Notes under the pieces: model-generated
The model's database searches: none
What the model was told of the DNA's origin: nothing
Seen by the model: the letters and a program-made list of their open reading frames with translations, nothing else
Part shown: in pieces, positions 35,543 through 44,824 of the stretch
How the letters are laid out: every line of letters begins with the position of its first letter
Numbering within the stretch: the first letter of the stretch is position 1
NCBI GenBank assembly: GCA_964464175.1
Contig: CAYXFD010000019.1
Location: 1 to 58,464, forward strand
From: CAYXFD01 sp964464175
Lineage (GTDB): Bacteria > Cloacimonadota > Cloacimonadia > Cloacimonadales > JAJBBL01
DNA length: 58,464 nt
Reading direction: 5' to 3'
Translations under genes and position numbers: made by a program

Positions 35543-36178
35543 ATGACCTTGATATCTATTGCAGCGAAAGGCGGGTGGCTGATGCTCGTTCTTTTAGTTA
35601 TTTCGATAATAGCGATAGCTATAATAATCGAAAGAATTTTGAAACTCAAAAAAGCTGCTATTCCAGGCGACAGTTTTTTCAGTGAGATAAAAGAGTGTCT
35701 GGAGAATGAACAAACAGAAAAGGCTATAAGGCTTTGTGAAGAACTACCTGAAAACCCTCTCTCTAACGTTCTGGCCAGAGGAATAGACGCTTATTCCATA
35801 AGCCTGGAAGATGCGGAGAAAGTCATTGAATCTTCTGCCAGAAGTGAGATGCATAAGTTAGAGAAGAATCTCGGTGGACTGGCTACAATTGCAGCAATAG
35901 CTCCCTTGATCGGTTTTTTAGGAACAGTAACCGGTATGGTAAAAGTTTTCATGAATATCGAACAGACCGGTGGCGGTGTAGATATCAGTCTCCTGGCTCA
36001 GGGTATCTGGGAAGCCCTCTTAACAACGGTGGGAGGTCTGACAGTCGGTATCATAGCTATCTTGTTCTATAACTATCTCGTTAGTAAGATAGAGGGTCTG
36101 GCCAGAGAGATTGAAGATTATACCAATTATTTCATTTTAGGTTTCAGGAGAAATAAAGATGGAACTAAAGCTGACTAA
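35543..36178 (+). CDS. exbB: ExbB/TolQ/MotA-family proton channel protein
   Basis: 211 residues with three membrane segments (about 10-30, 105-130, 145-168), the usual ExbB topology. Conserved LATIAAIAPLIGFLGTVTGMVKVF and LTTVGGLTVGIIAI carry the proton-channel Thr residues. With ExbD it turns the proton motive force into movement of TonB. An ATG 15 bases upstream is in frame, but GGAGGG at 35534-35539 serves the ATG at 35543, which also gives the normal N-terminus. It overlaps exbD by 20 bases. Confidence 0.92.
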   Translation: MTLISIAAKGGWLMLVLLVISIIAIAIIIERILKLKKAAIPGDSFFSEIKECLENEQTEKAIRLCEELPENPLSNVLARGIDAYSISLEDAEKVIESSARSEMHKLEKNLGGLATIAAIAPLIGFLGTVTGMVKVFMNIEQTGGGVDISLLAQGIWEALLTTVGGLTVGIIAILFYNYLVSKIEGLAREIEDYTNYFILGFRRNKDGTKAD

Positions 36179-36575
36179 AAAAAGATTGTCGTCGGTAACC
36201 TTGATCTCATTTGCCGATGTGATCTTTCTGCTGCTCATCTTTTTGCTGATCTCTTCCAACTTTATCACTCATTCCGGGATTAAGGTCAATCTTCCAGCAT
36301 CCAGTACTATGCAGAATGAATACAATCGCAATATCAGTGTGACTATTACCCGTGAAGAAGATATTTTTGTTGATGATCTCTCAGTAACCTGGGAGAGTCT
36401 CCCTGCTGTCCTCAATCAGAGACTTATAGATGATCCCGAACAGGTTGTAGTTATCAGGGCTGATCAGGAAATACCGCTGAAACAGATCGTAAAACTGCTT
36501 GATATTGCCAAATTATCAGGAACGAACCGTTTCTTTATTGCGACTGAAATAGTCAGATCTGAGGAGTTTCAATGA
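36159..36575 (+). CDS. exbD: ExbD/TolR-family protein
   Basis: 138 residues: a short cytoplasmic tail, one membrane helix (LISFADVIFLLLIFLLISSNF) with the essential Asp in FADVIF, and a periplasmic domain ending in VVVIRADQEIPLKQIVKLLDIAKLSG. It works with ExbB and TonB. It overlaps exbB by 20 bases and tonB by 4, so the three are translated together. Confidence 0.92.
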   Translation: MELKLTKKRLSSVTLISFADVIFLLLIFLLISSNFITHSGIKVNLPASSTMQNEYNRNISVTITREEDIFVDDLSVTWESLPAVLNQRLIDDPEQVVVIRADQEIPLKQIVKLLDIAKLSGTNRFFIATEIVRSEEFQ

Positions 36576-37348
36576 TTGATCTGAAAAGAGCGGTAATGAT
36601 CTCTCTCGCCTTTCATATCCTCTTGATCTTCATTGGCTACTTGATATATTACGAAATAGTTCCGGAACAATTAATCAGGCAGATCGAGATTATGGAGTTC
36701 AGGATGGAGAGAGTTCCGGTTACCCGGGTCACGGAATACAGACCGGTCAGAAGCGTCGGGGAACCCGGTATAAGGGATTTCAGTGAGGGACAGAGTACTA
36801 ATCTGGCTCCGCAAAGAGTTGAGCTTCCGAAAGTAATGACAGAATTTGATGACCCACTGGAGAGAATAGACACACCTAAACACCAGGATATTGCTACCAC
36901 TCCTATAAAATTAGACGATCAGATAGGAAATATAGTTACCGGGGTAAGGAGTCCTGTTGCTCAGGATGCCCAGGATCTGGAGGTGGGGAGAATTCAGGAG
37001 CAGCCTTTAGTATCAGCGGGGACTGATTATCTGGAACATATGAGTTCGGTAATCGGAGAGAAGAGTGATTCTCCCACAGCATATTATCTGGAAGGAGAGA
37101 TACTACAAAGGACGATACTGAAAGAGGTTGTACCCGAGTATCCTATCGGTTTGCAAAGAAACGCGACGGTAACAGTAGAGTTCAATGTCCATCCGGACGG
37201 TTCGGTATCAGATCTGATAGTAACCAGAAGAGATGAACCTCTTTTAGAGGAGTTAAGCATAAATTCGTTAGCACAGTGGCAATTCAATCCGATACCCCAA
37301 AATGTCGTTCAGAAAGGAAGAATAACTTTTATTTATCAATTACAGTAA
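36572..37348 (+). CDS. tonB: TonB-family energy transducer
   Basis: 258 residues. An N-terminal membrane helix (AVMISLAFHILLIFIGYLIYY) is followed by a long variable periplasmic linker and a C-terminal TonB domain with EVVPEYPIGLQRNATVTVEFNVHPDGSVSD and SINSLAQWQFNPI. The linker lacks the strong Pro-Lys repeats of E. coli TonB. It links ExbB/ExbD to outer-membrane receptors; none is encoded in this window, so it may serve another envelope complex, perhaps one involving the adjacent TPR and GWxTD proteins. Confidence 0.9.
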   Translation: MIDLKRAVMISLAFHILLIFIGYLIYYEIVPEQLIRQIEIMEFRMERVPVTRVTEYRPVRSVGEPGIRDFSEGQSTNLAPQRVELPKVMTEFDDPLERIDTPKHQDIATTPIKLDDQIGNIVTGVRSPVAQDAQDLEVGRIQEQPLVSAGTDYLEHMSSVIGEKSDSPTAYYLEGEILQRTILKEVVPEYPIGLQRNATVTVEFNVHPDGSVSDLIVTRRDEPLLEELSINSLAQWQFNPIPQNVVQKGRITFIYQLQ

Positions 37349-37553
37349 TAAGCAAAGAATTGCTTGAGAAGTATGATTATTCTTGAGAACAGCTAAGGAG
37401 AAAACTACGAGGCCATTTTTCAACAAGTAACCCCTGATCTTGTAAACAGGAATAGGGGGGTATGAATGGTGTGAAGAGAGGGAAAAAAACATAGGTTTCA
37501 CCCGATTGTTACCTCTTTTTTTGTCTGTGGGTTTATATCAGAGGAAGAAAATT

Positions 37554-38753
37554 ATGAACAGAATTATCGGACCACATTCCTTTGCGGAAATGAGTAAGGT
37601 TTTAAACAAAGCTGAAGTTTCTTCTCAGGGCGTAGAAAATATGGTACCAAAGGGTTTCTCCCTTCCAATCAGATTAACAGCAGTCCCCTTAGGAGGAGCC
37701 AATATTATCAAACAGGAAATGCTCTCAGTGGGTGCTGATGCAGCAATAGCCAGAGGAGTGGTCGAAGGTATCAGGGAACAGACCGATGTTATTCTGCTCG
37801 GAACGGTTGACAAAATCCGCAAAGTAATACGAAAGCTTTCCCACTACACAACCTTTGGTCTTCCCCAGATCAGGAAAGATTTAGACTCTCTGTTAACGAC
37901 TTATTTGTCTCGGTTTAAGCATGAATTGAAATGTCGAGACTATACTCTTGAGTTGAGCCAGACTGAGATCATGGGTATATTGAATATTACCCCGGATTCT
38001 TTTTCCGATGGAGGAGATTTTACCGACCGGGAGACAGCGATTGCCCAGGCATTGCAGATGCATGAAGCCGGAGCAGTGATCATTGATATAGGTGGTGAAT
38101 CAACCAGACCCGGGGCCTCACCGGTGGATGAGGAAACGGAAGCAGAGAGAATTATCGAAATAGTTTCCGGAATCAAGGCGAAAAAAAAGGAAATCATCCT
38201 TTCGGTAGATACCTACAAAGCAAAGGTTGCTCTTCAAGCGCTGAAGGCGGGGGCAGATATAATCAATGATATCAGCGCTCTCCGTTTTGATAGGGATATG
38301 GTTAATATCCTGCAAGATTTTCCCGATGTTCCTGTCGTGTTGATGCATATTCAGGGAACCCCGGCAACAATGCAGAAGAATCCCCGGTATGGTGATGTCG
38401 TGGACGATATCCTGGATTTCCTGAGTGAACGGATTGATTTTTGTCAGTCGGCAGGTATCGAAAAAAAGAGAATTATCGTTGATCCCGGTATTGGATTTGG
38501 GAAAACTTATGAGCATAATCTGGAGATTCTCAGAAGGCTTACTGAGTTTCATGCTTTAGGAGTACCGGTAATGATCGGGGCATCACGGAAAGGGTTTATC
38601 AATAACATCTATTCCTCCCGACCCAAAGAACGTTTGAGTGGTTCTTTAGCAGTTTCAGCTTTTGCTTTTCAACATAAATTAAGTCTGGTAAGGGTACACG
38701 ATGTCCAGGAACAGCGAGAGTTTTTACAAACTCTGAAAACAATACAACCCTGA
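37554..38753 (+). CDS. folP: Dihydropteroate synthase with N-terminal extension
   Basis: 399 residues. The C-terminal ~270 residues are a DHPS TIM barrel: EIMGILNITPDSFSDGG, IIDIGGESTRPGA, SVDTYKAKVA, DIINDISAL, LMHIQGTPATMQ and GASRKGFI. It joins p-aminobenzoate and pterin diphosphate in folate synthesis. About 125 residues precede the barrel, with an IRLTAVPLGGANIIKQEMLSVGADAAIARG segment; longer DHPS proteins of this kind are known in several phyla. AGAGGAAG just upstream supports the ATG at 37554 over a TTG at 37506. cdaA follows after 33 bases, a frequent pairing. Confidence 0.92.
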   Translation: MNRIIGPHSFAEMSKVLNKAEVSSQGVENMVPKGFSLPIRLTAVPLGGANIIKQEMLSVGADAAIARGVVEGIREQTDVILLGTVDKIRKVIRKLSHYTTFGLPQIRKDLDSLLTTYLSRFKHELKCRDYTLELSQTEIMGILNITPDSFSDGGDFTDRETAIAQALQMHEAGAVIIDIGGESTRPGASPVDEETEAERIIEIVSGIKAKKKEIILSVDTYKAKVALQALKAGADIINDISALRFDRDMVNILQDFPDVPVVLMHIQGTPATMQKNPRYGDVVDDILDFLSERIDFCQSAGIEKKRIIVDPGIGFGKTYEHNLEILRRLTEFHALGVPVMIGASRKGFINNIYSSRPKERLSGSLAVSAFAFQHKLSLVRVHDVQEQREFLQTLKTIQP

Positions 38754-38786
38754 GTATTGTCAACAAAGGACGGGAGCTAATCTAAT

Positions 38787-39530
38787 ATGGAATTCTTGTT
38801 GCCGAATGTAACTGATCTGATAGACATTCTCATTGTTTGGGTGGTGCTTTATCGCCTTATTATCTTGGTTAAGAAGGTCGGCGGATATCAGATACTTATC
38901 GGACTGAGTTTACTTGTTATCTTTTTCTTTGTTGCCTCATTACTCAAGCTGGAAATGCTCTTATCGGTTATCCGGATTCTGAGAGATTACTGGCTTCTGG
39001 TGGTGATAATACTGTTCCAACCTGAGATAAGGAACATTTTAGCCAAGATCAGTCATGCGAATATTCTTACCCCTTTTCAAAGGATACCCAAGAAATCGAT
39101 ATATGCCCCCTTGACTAATGCGATCGATACGATGGCTTTTCTGAAAAAAGGGGCGATCATTGTAATTGAAAATAACATAAAGTTGAATAAATTCATCGAG
39201 ACCGGAGAGAAGATCGATGCCATTCTTTCCAGTAAGCTTATCACTTCTATTTTTGATCGAAACAGCATCTTACACGATGGGGCGATTATAATTCGTAAGG
39301 ATAGGATAGTTGCGGTAAAAGTGGTGTTACCTTTATCACAAAATATTGAATACCGGCGGCAATTTGGTACCCGCCATCTGGCAGCTGTCGGGATAAGTGA
39401 AGAAAGTGATGCTTTGGTGATTGTCGTCTCTGAGGAAACTGGTAGAATTTCAGTAGCTGTCAACGGAGTTATCCAGACAGGGATCAATGTAGAACAATTA
39501 GCCCAGAAAATCGTTGATTACACCAAGTAA
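38787..39530 (+). CDS. cdaA: Membrane diadenylate cyclase
   Basis: 247 residues. Three membrane helices lie in the first ~80 residues, then a DisA_N domain with the active-site HDGAIII (DGA at 164-166) and GTRHLAAVG (the RHR-type motif). It makes cyclic di-AMP from two ATP; the nucleotide usually controls K+ transport and osmotic balance. It lies between folP and coaE, 15 bases before the latter. A K+ channel with an RCK domain is encoded at the far end of the window. Confidence 0.93.
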   Translation: MEFLLPNVTDLIDILIVWVVLYRLIILVKKVGGYQILIGLSLLVIFFFVASLLKLEMLLSVIRILRDYWLLVVIILFQPEIRNILAKISHANILTPFQRIPKKSIYAPLTNAIDTMAFLKKGAIIVIENNIKLNKFIETGEKIDAILSSKLITSIFDRNSILHDGAIIIRKDRIVAVKVVLPLSQNIEYRRQFGTRHLAAVGISEESDALVIVVSEETGRISVAVNGVIQTGINVEQLAQKIVDYTK

Positions 39531-39545
39531 CCTCAGTAAAAATCT

Positions 39546-40157
39546 ATGAAAACGACAAACAATAAACCTTTTACCGTTGCCCTCACCGGGACTATTGGAA
39601 GTGGTAAAACTTCCGCCCTTAACTGGTTTCGGAAGAGAGGTTACGAAAGTATCTCAGCTGACGAGATCAGCCATAAGCTTCTTCTCTCTCCTGAGATAAA
39701 AACAAGGATTGTTAATGCTTTTGGAATGGATATCCTACAGGGAGAAGAAATCGACCGTAAGAAGCTCGGTAGTGTTGTTTTTTCCGAAGAAAAGAAACTG
39801 AAAATCTTGAATGACATTCTACATCCGGAGATAATCAAGGAAATCAAACAGCGGATAGAGGTTTCTAATAATAAGATCTTAGTTTTTGAGATCCCGCTTC
39901 TGTTTGAAGCGGGTATTGAAAAACTGTTCAATCTAACGATCAATGTAATCGCTGAGCCGGAAGTACGGATTAAACGAGTAGAAAATCGGGACAGTGTAAC
40001 TGAAGAGAGTATCAGGAAGAGAAGCAGATTCCAGTTAACGGATGAGATTAAACAGAAGAAGGCAGATATCAATGTTGATAATAATTGCAGTATAAATTGC
40101 TTTTACCATCAACTCAGGATTGTCGATTCTTTTATTCAAAGAATGGCAAGAAAGTAA
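39546..40157 (+). CDS. coaE: Dephospho-CoA kinase
   Basis: 203 residues. The P-loop GTIGSGKT lies at about residues 15-22, followed by SADEISHKLL, HPEIIKEI and FEIPLLFEAGIEKLFN. It phosphorylates the ribose 3'-OH of dephospho-CoA, the last step of CoA synthesis. Length is normal for the family. It is the last gene of the plus-strand run starting at dnaE and converges with the patatin-barrel gene 79 bases away; no clear terminator is seen between them. Confidence 0.93.
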   Translation: MKTTNNKPFTVALTGTIGSGKTSALNWFRKRGYESISADEISHKLLLSPEIKTRIVNAFGMDILQGEEIDRKKLGSVVFSEEKKLKILNDILHPEIIKEIKQRIEVSNNKILVFEIPLLFEAGIEKLFNLTINVIAEPEVRIKRVENRDSVTEESIRKRSRFQLTDEIKQKKADINVDNNCSINCFYHQLRIVDSFIQRMARK

Positions 40158-40236
40158 ATCTCAGGCTTCCGGTATCAATATGTTATCTATCCGGGTTCCC
40201 TCTCATTTTTAGCTTAAGACAGGACAGATTCTCTGA

Positions 40237-42438
40237 TTATCTGCGGGAGAATTCGAAAAAATCATAATCATATCCAATCGAAATGTAGGTCAAAAGATTT
40301 CCGTCTCTGTTCAATCCAATCCCACCCCTTAAAGGTCCTAACAGGCTTTTATATCCGATTTTCAAGCCTCCCCCAGAGAGAGTTGCCGAGTTAAAATCCC
40401 AGAGATCATACTTACCCGTGTTGGCAATATTCAGTTGCAGATCGACAAAAAGATTCTCGAATATTTCAAACCGGTTGATAAAAGTGAATATCTTTACTAT
40501 GGGTGCACTTTTTTCATAAGAATGCATTCCTAAAAAACTGTCGAACCCCCCGACATAAAAAGGGTCAAATTCGACCGGATCAGTATCGAAAAAGGAACCG
40601 TAATCGAATTGAAAATCCATTGAGTAATAGGTTAATATAGGTAAAAGGTAACGACTTCTACCGGAAAACCGATGGTAGGAGAAATCACTGAAGATGTCCT
40701 CAGAAGCATAGGTATATTTCGTTATCATCTGTTTACCCTTCATGGGAAAAACCAGATCATCAAGAGTTTCATGATAGAATTTCAGGCCTATGCCGGACGA
40801 AAAGAAATCCTTATCAGTAAAATATTCTGCAATATCACGGTAAAGCATCTTCTGATAGCTATAGATAAAGGATTCTATAATGTAACGGTTGAAGGTATAT
40901 GCTCCAATACCGAATACTGCTCCATATTCCAAAGAATTGCTGCTGGCGATCTTTTCCTGTTTATCATTGTAAAAATAAAGGGTATGCTCATTTACATAGG
41001 GGAAAAGTCTGAAGTACACTCCGAATTCCCTGCCGAAATTCTTAACATAATCAACCAAAAATTCTCTCTGTCCCCCAATACTCATACCGAGCATAAGATT
41101 AGAATTGTTACCGAGAAAATTCCGCATTTCCAGGACTCCGCCCAAGATCAGGTCGTCCCTATCATTATAGCGGATACTTATCCCCAGGCGGTTACGTGGT
41201 TTTTCTTTTACTTTGAGAGTAAGCTTGAAACCTTCAGCGGACTCACTTATTACAGGATAGACTTTTTCGAAAAGATCGGAGTTATAAGCAGCTTTTGCCC
41301 CCCTAATAATATCTTCTTTCTTCAATCCGGTATTGGTATCAAGCCGGGTATATTCTCTTACTTTGGCACTGCTGATGTGTTGATTCCCTTCTACGGTGAT
41401 CTCGTTAAAAATAATATTCTCAGGCAGAGGTTGAAGCTTTTCGCTATCTGGTGGTTTTGATCCGGTTAAGAAGTTTTCGGATGTATTGCTGCCGTTGTTT
41501 GAATTCCCATTCTGCCCCAAAGTGGTGAATTGTGAGAGAACACGTCTGGCCTCTTTTTCTCCGGCAGCAATAATCTCAGCGGCTTTCTGATAATCTATGG
41601 CTCTGAGTTTTTCCAGCTTTGGCTCAATAACCAGAGAACAGTCGGCAATTGCCTTTGCTTTACTTTCAGCGGTACTGATATTTATGGTTTGGTCGAGGAT
41701 AACAATAGGGTTAGTTAATCTCTCTTTTTCTCTCAATTCAGAGCTGACCTGGACTCCGATAACATAATCTGCTCCCATACCCCAGAGGAGCGAGGAGGGG
41801 AGATTCATTTTAATGCCGCCATCTATCAGCAATTTTCCCTTCAACTCGAAGGGCTTAAAAACAGAGGGAATAGACATCGAAGCTCTAACTGCTTCGTGAA
41901 GACTTCCGGAGTCAAGGATAACAGTCTCACCGGTTAATAAGTCTGTTGCTATACAGGCGAAGGGAATGGGGAGCTGGGAAAAATCAGCAACATGGCTATA
42001 CTCATAAAAATAGTCAAAGAACAGATTCAAGAATTGATTACCACTAATAAAACCTTGAGGAAACGAAATATTGAAGTTATCGCTAAGCAAGAGAGAGAAA
42101 TTATAGTTGTTGGCCCATCTTTTTTCGCCGATATAATAATCTTTTCTGGGGATGGTTTCGGATTGCATAAAATTCCAGTCGAATTGGTTAAGGACAATAT
42201 CTTCTATCTCGAGGGCAGTGTATCCGGCGGCATAAAATCCTCCGATTATTGCACCCATACTTGTCCCGCTGATATAGTCGATCTGAATATCTAACTCATC
42301 AATGACCTTTAGCACTCCAATATGTGCAAGTCCTCTTGCCCCACCCCCACTTAAAGCCAGACCGGTCTTGGGTGTTTCGCTCTTCAGAAAAAGAGAGAAA
42401 CAAAGTAACGAGATAATTATAGTTAAGCGCTTTTTCAT
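40237..42438 (-). CDS. Patatin-POTRA-beta-barrel protein (PlpD-like)
   Basis: 733 residues. After a signal peptide, a patatin phospholipase domain has the oxyanion SGGGARGLAHIG (30-41), nucleophile Ser60 in GTSMG and catalytic Asp206 in DGG. Residues ~340-415 form a POTRA-like unit (IIFNEITVEGNQHISSAKVREYTRLD), and the rest is an Omp85-type barrel of alternating aromatic strands ending YDYDFFEFSRR. This is the order of type Vd autotransporters such as PlpD, which secrete a lipase domain. The ATG at 42438 gives a good signal peptide; a GTG at 42459 is also in frame. It lies 121 bases after hppA on the same strand. Confidence 0.88.
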   Translation of the reverse strand: MKKRLTIIISLLCFSLFLKSETPKTGLALSGGGARGLAHIGVLKVIDELDIQIDYISGTSMGAIIGGFYAAGYTALEIEDIVLNQFDWNFMQSETIPRKDYYIGEKRWANNYNFSLLLSDNFNISFPQGFISGNQFLNLFFDYFYEYSHVADFSQLPIPFACIATDLLTGETVILDSGSLHEAVRASMSIPSVFKPFELKGKLLIDGGIKMNLPSSLLWGMGADYVIGVQVSSELREKERLTNPIVILDQTINISTAESKAKAIADCSLVIEPKLEKLRAIDYQKAAEIIAAGEKEARRVLSQFTTLGQNGNSNNGSNTSENFLTGSKPPDSEKLQPLPENIIFNEITVEGNQHISSAKVREYTRLDTNTGLKKEDIIRGAKAAYNSDLFEKVYPVISESAEGFKLTLKVKEKPRNRLGISIRYNDRDDLILGGVLEMRNFLGNNSNLMLGMSIGGQREFLVDYVKNFGREFGVYFRLFPYVNEHTLYFYNDKQEKIASSNSLEYGAVFGIGAYTFNRYIIESFIYSYQKMLYRDIAEYFTDKDFFSSGIGLKFYHETLDDLVFPMKGKQMITKYTYASEDIFSDFSYHRFSGRSRYLLPILTYYSMDFQFDYGSFFDTDPVEFDPFYVGGFDSFLGMHSYEKSAPIVKIFTFINRFEIFENLFVDLQLNIANTGKYDLWDFNSATLSGGGLKIGYKSLLGPLRGGIGLNRDGNLLTYISIGYDYDFFEFSRR

Positions 42439-42559
42439 CCTACTGTCAATAAAGTGCACTTATCTTACCTGCGAAAAGTGCTGCCAACTTCTCAGACCCT
42501 CTCTTTGTTTAAATCTAAGCTAAGTTTTTATATGAGAGAAAATTACCTATACGTTTTTG

Positions 42560-44821
42560 TCAATCAGAATCCGGATATGAGATAACTTTTTCTTGTTGAG
42601 TCTCCGATCTATCATAAAGTGAGACGATTAGTGGTGAGTAGGAGACGATGATACCGGCGAAGATAATACTTACCATACTCATTAGTTTTATCAGAATATT
42701 TAAAGAGGGTCCTGATGTATCTTTAAAAGGATCACCGACTGTGTCGCCTACGATTGCCGACTTATGTGCCACGGATCTCTTACCCCCGTATTTATTGCTT
42801 TCAATGTATTTTTTGGCATTATCCCAAGCTGCTCCGGCATTATTCAACATTATCGCTAAGGTAAAACCTGAGGTCAAAGCTCCGGTCAGGAGACCCATAA
42901 CTCCGGGTACTCCTAACAATAAACCGACAATTAAGGGTATAATAAAGGCCATACAGGCAGGCAAAACCATCTCTCTTTGCGCTGCCTTCGTTGAGATAGC
43001 CACGCAAATGGCATAATCTGGTTTTACTGTCCCTTCCAGAATGCCTTTTTCTCCGAACTGTCTTCTTACCTCTTTTACCATTTCGCCTGCCGCCCTTCCG
43101 ACTGATTTCAGGGTCAGAGCACAGAAAACGAAAGCGGTCATTGAACCGATAAACAGACCTATTAATACCTGTGGATTAACAAGTGTAATATTATAGTAAC
43201 CGATGAACTGCTGGATCGAAGCAGAGGAGGTCTGGATAACCTTTCCCCCTTCTAAAACCAATTGTTCAACTCCAATTCTATTCAGAGCAATCTTTACTTC
43301 CTCAAGATAAGCAGAGAGCAATACCATAGCCGTCAAGGCTGCTGAGCCGATAGCAAAGCCCTTTCCGGTTGCTGCGGTGGTGTTACCTAAGGCATCAAGA
43401 GCATCAGTCCGGTCGCGGACTTTAGAACCTAAATTACTCATCTGGGCATTACCGCCGGCATTATCGGCGATTGGGCCATAGGTGTCAGTAGCTAAGGTGA
43501 TTCCAAGAGTAGAAAGCATTCCGACAGCAGCGATTCCAATACCGTAAAGACCGTTTGCCAGATCATTAAGATTCCAGCGGCTGCCAACACCGAAACTCAG
43601 GATTATTCCTAAACCGAGTGTTATAACCGGGATACTGGTTGACATCATTCCGACCGAAACACCATCTATGATTAGAGTTGCAGTTCCTGTCCTCCCTTGT
43701 CTGGCAACTCCCCGGGTTGGGAAGAAATCGTGAGAAGTAAAGAATTCTGTGGATTTACCGATGATGATACCGGTTAGTAAGCCGATAATTATTGCTAACC
43801 AGAGATTTGTTGCGTTAGGTAACAAAGCTCTGACAAGAAAAAATGAAGTTATAATGATAATTATCGAACTCAACCAAACACCCCGGGAAAGGGCTTTAAG
43901 CAGCTCTTTTTGAGTGGAAGATTCTTTTGTTTTCACTACAAAAATACCGGCAATAGAACTAATGATTCCTAAACCGGCAAGGCATAATGGGAAAATAATA
44001 GCATTCAGCTGCAATTCCGGTCTGGCATAATAGGCAGCTGCCCCTAACACGGCAGTCGCCAGAATAGAACCATTATAGGATTCGTAGAGGTCGGCCCCCA
44101 TCCCGGCAACATCGCCGACATTATCGCCGACATTGTCAGCTATAACAGCAGGATTTCTCGGGTCATCTTCCGGTATATCACTCTCTAATTTGCCGACCAA
44201 GTCAGCTCCAACATCGGCAGCCTTCGTGAAGATACCGCCTCCTACCCTGGCGAATAATGCCTGAAAAGAAGCCCCGATTGCGAAGGAGAGCAGAACGGAG
44301 GTAAGTTCAGTATAATTGGCAATATGGAGAAGATGGGTGGGAGGAAAACTCAGAGAATGTTTGAGAAGTAAAAACCAAAAAACTATATTGATCAAACCGA
44401 GTCCGACGACACTAAGCCCCATCACGGCACCAGAACGGAAGGCAATAAGCAAACCGGAATTTATACTGGTACGGCAGCTTTCAGCAGTTCTACCGGAAGC
44501 ATAAGTAGCGGTCTTCATCCCGATATAACCGGCTAAACCGCTGAAGAATCCTCCTGAGATAAAAGCAAAAGGTGCCCAAAAGTGCTGAAAACTAAAGAAA
44601 AAGGACAATAGCACAAAGATAACAAATGCGATAAGAAAGAAAATCGTAACTACTTTGTATTGCTGCGCTAAATATGCCTTCGCTCCTTCTCTGATATATC
44701 CGGCAATTTCGATCATCCTTTCATTGCCTTCAGGCTTACTTTTCATAGAACGATAAAAATACAAAGCAAACAACAGAGCGCTTAAAGCACCGAACGGTGC
44801 AATAACGAACCAGTGACTCAT
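42560..44821 (-). CDS. hppA: Membrane-bound ion-translocating pyrophosphatase
   Basis: 753 residues with about 16 membrane helices. It hydrolyses cytoplasmic PPi and pumps H+ or Na+. The acidic site DVGADLVGKLESDIPEDDPRNPAVIADNVGDNVGD-type stretch (read in parts) and GAAWDNAKKYIE are present. GNTTAATGKGFAIGSAALTA has Ala where K+-independent enzymes have Lys, so a K+-dependent type is expected; that class includes Na+ and H+ pumps, and I cannot separate them. GAGGAGG at a 7-base spacing fixes the ATG at 44821, not the TTG before it. TTGACA on the minus strand (44880-44875) may be its -35. Confidence 0.93.
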   Translation of the reverse strand: MSHWFVIAPFGALSALLFALYFYRSMKSKPEGNERMIEIAGYIREGAKAYLAQQYKVVTIFFLIAFVIFVLLSFFFSFQHFWAPFAFISGGFFSGLAGYIGMKTATYASGRTAESCRTSINSGLLIAFRSGAVMGLSVVGLGLINIVFWFLLLKHSLSFPPTHLLHIANYTELTSVLLSFAIGASFQALFARVGGGIFTKAADVGADLVGKLESDIPEDDPRNPAVIADNVGDNVGDVAGMGADLYESYNGSILATAVLGAAAYYARPELQLNAIIFPLCLAGLGIISSIAGIFVVKTKESSTQKELLKALSRGVWLSSIIIIITSFFLVRALLPNATNLWLAIIIGLLTGIIIGKSTEFFTSHDFFPTRGVARQGRTGTATLIIDGVSVGMMSTSIPVITLGLGIILSFGVGSRWNLNDLANGLYGIGIAAVGMLSTLGITLATDTYGPIADNAGGNAQMSNLGSKVRDRTDALDALGNTTAATGKGFAIGSAALTAMVLLSAYLEEVKIALNRIGVEQLVLEGGKVIQTSSASIQQFIGYYNITLVNPQVLIGLFIGSMTAFVFCALTLKSVGRAAGEMVKEVRRQFGEKGILEGTVKPDYAICVAISTKAAQREMVLPACMAFIIPLIVGLLLGVPGVMGLLTGALTSGFTLAIMLNNAGAAWDNAKKYIESNKYGGKRSVAHKSAIVGDTVGDPFKDTSGPSLNILIKLMSMVSIIFAGIIVSYSPLIVSLYDRSETQQEKVISYPDSD

Positions 44822-44824
44822 CAA

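Noticed and set aside
38118..38552. 144-codon frame antisense to folP
   Set aside because: It lies within a strongly conserved plus-strand enzyme and is a compositional shadow.
40672..41460. 262-codon open frame on the plus strand
   Set aside because: Entirely antisense to the barrel part of the patatin-POTRA protein, with no recognisable domain. The minus-strand gene explains the sequence.
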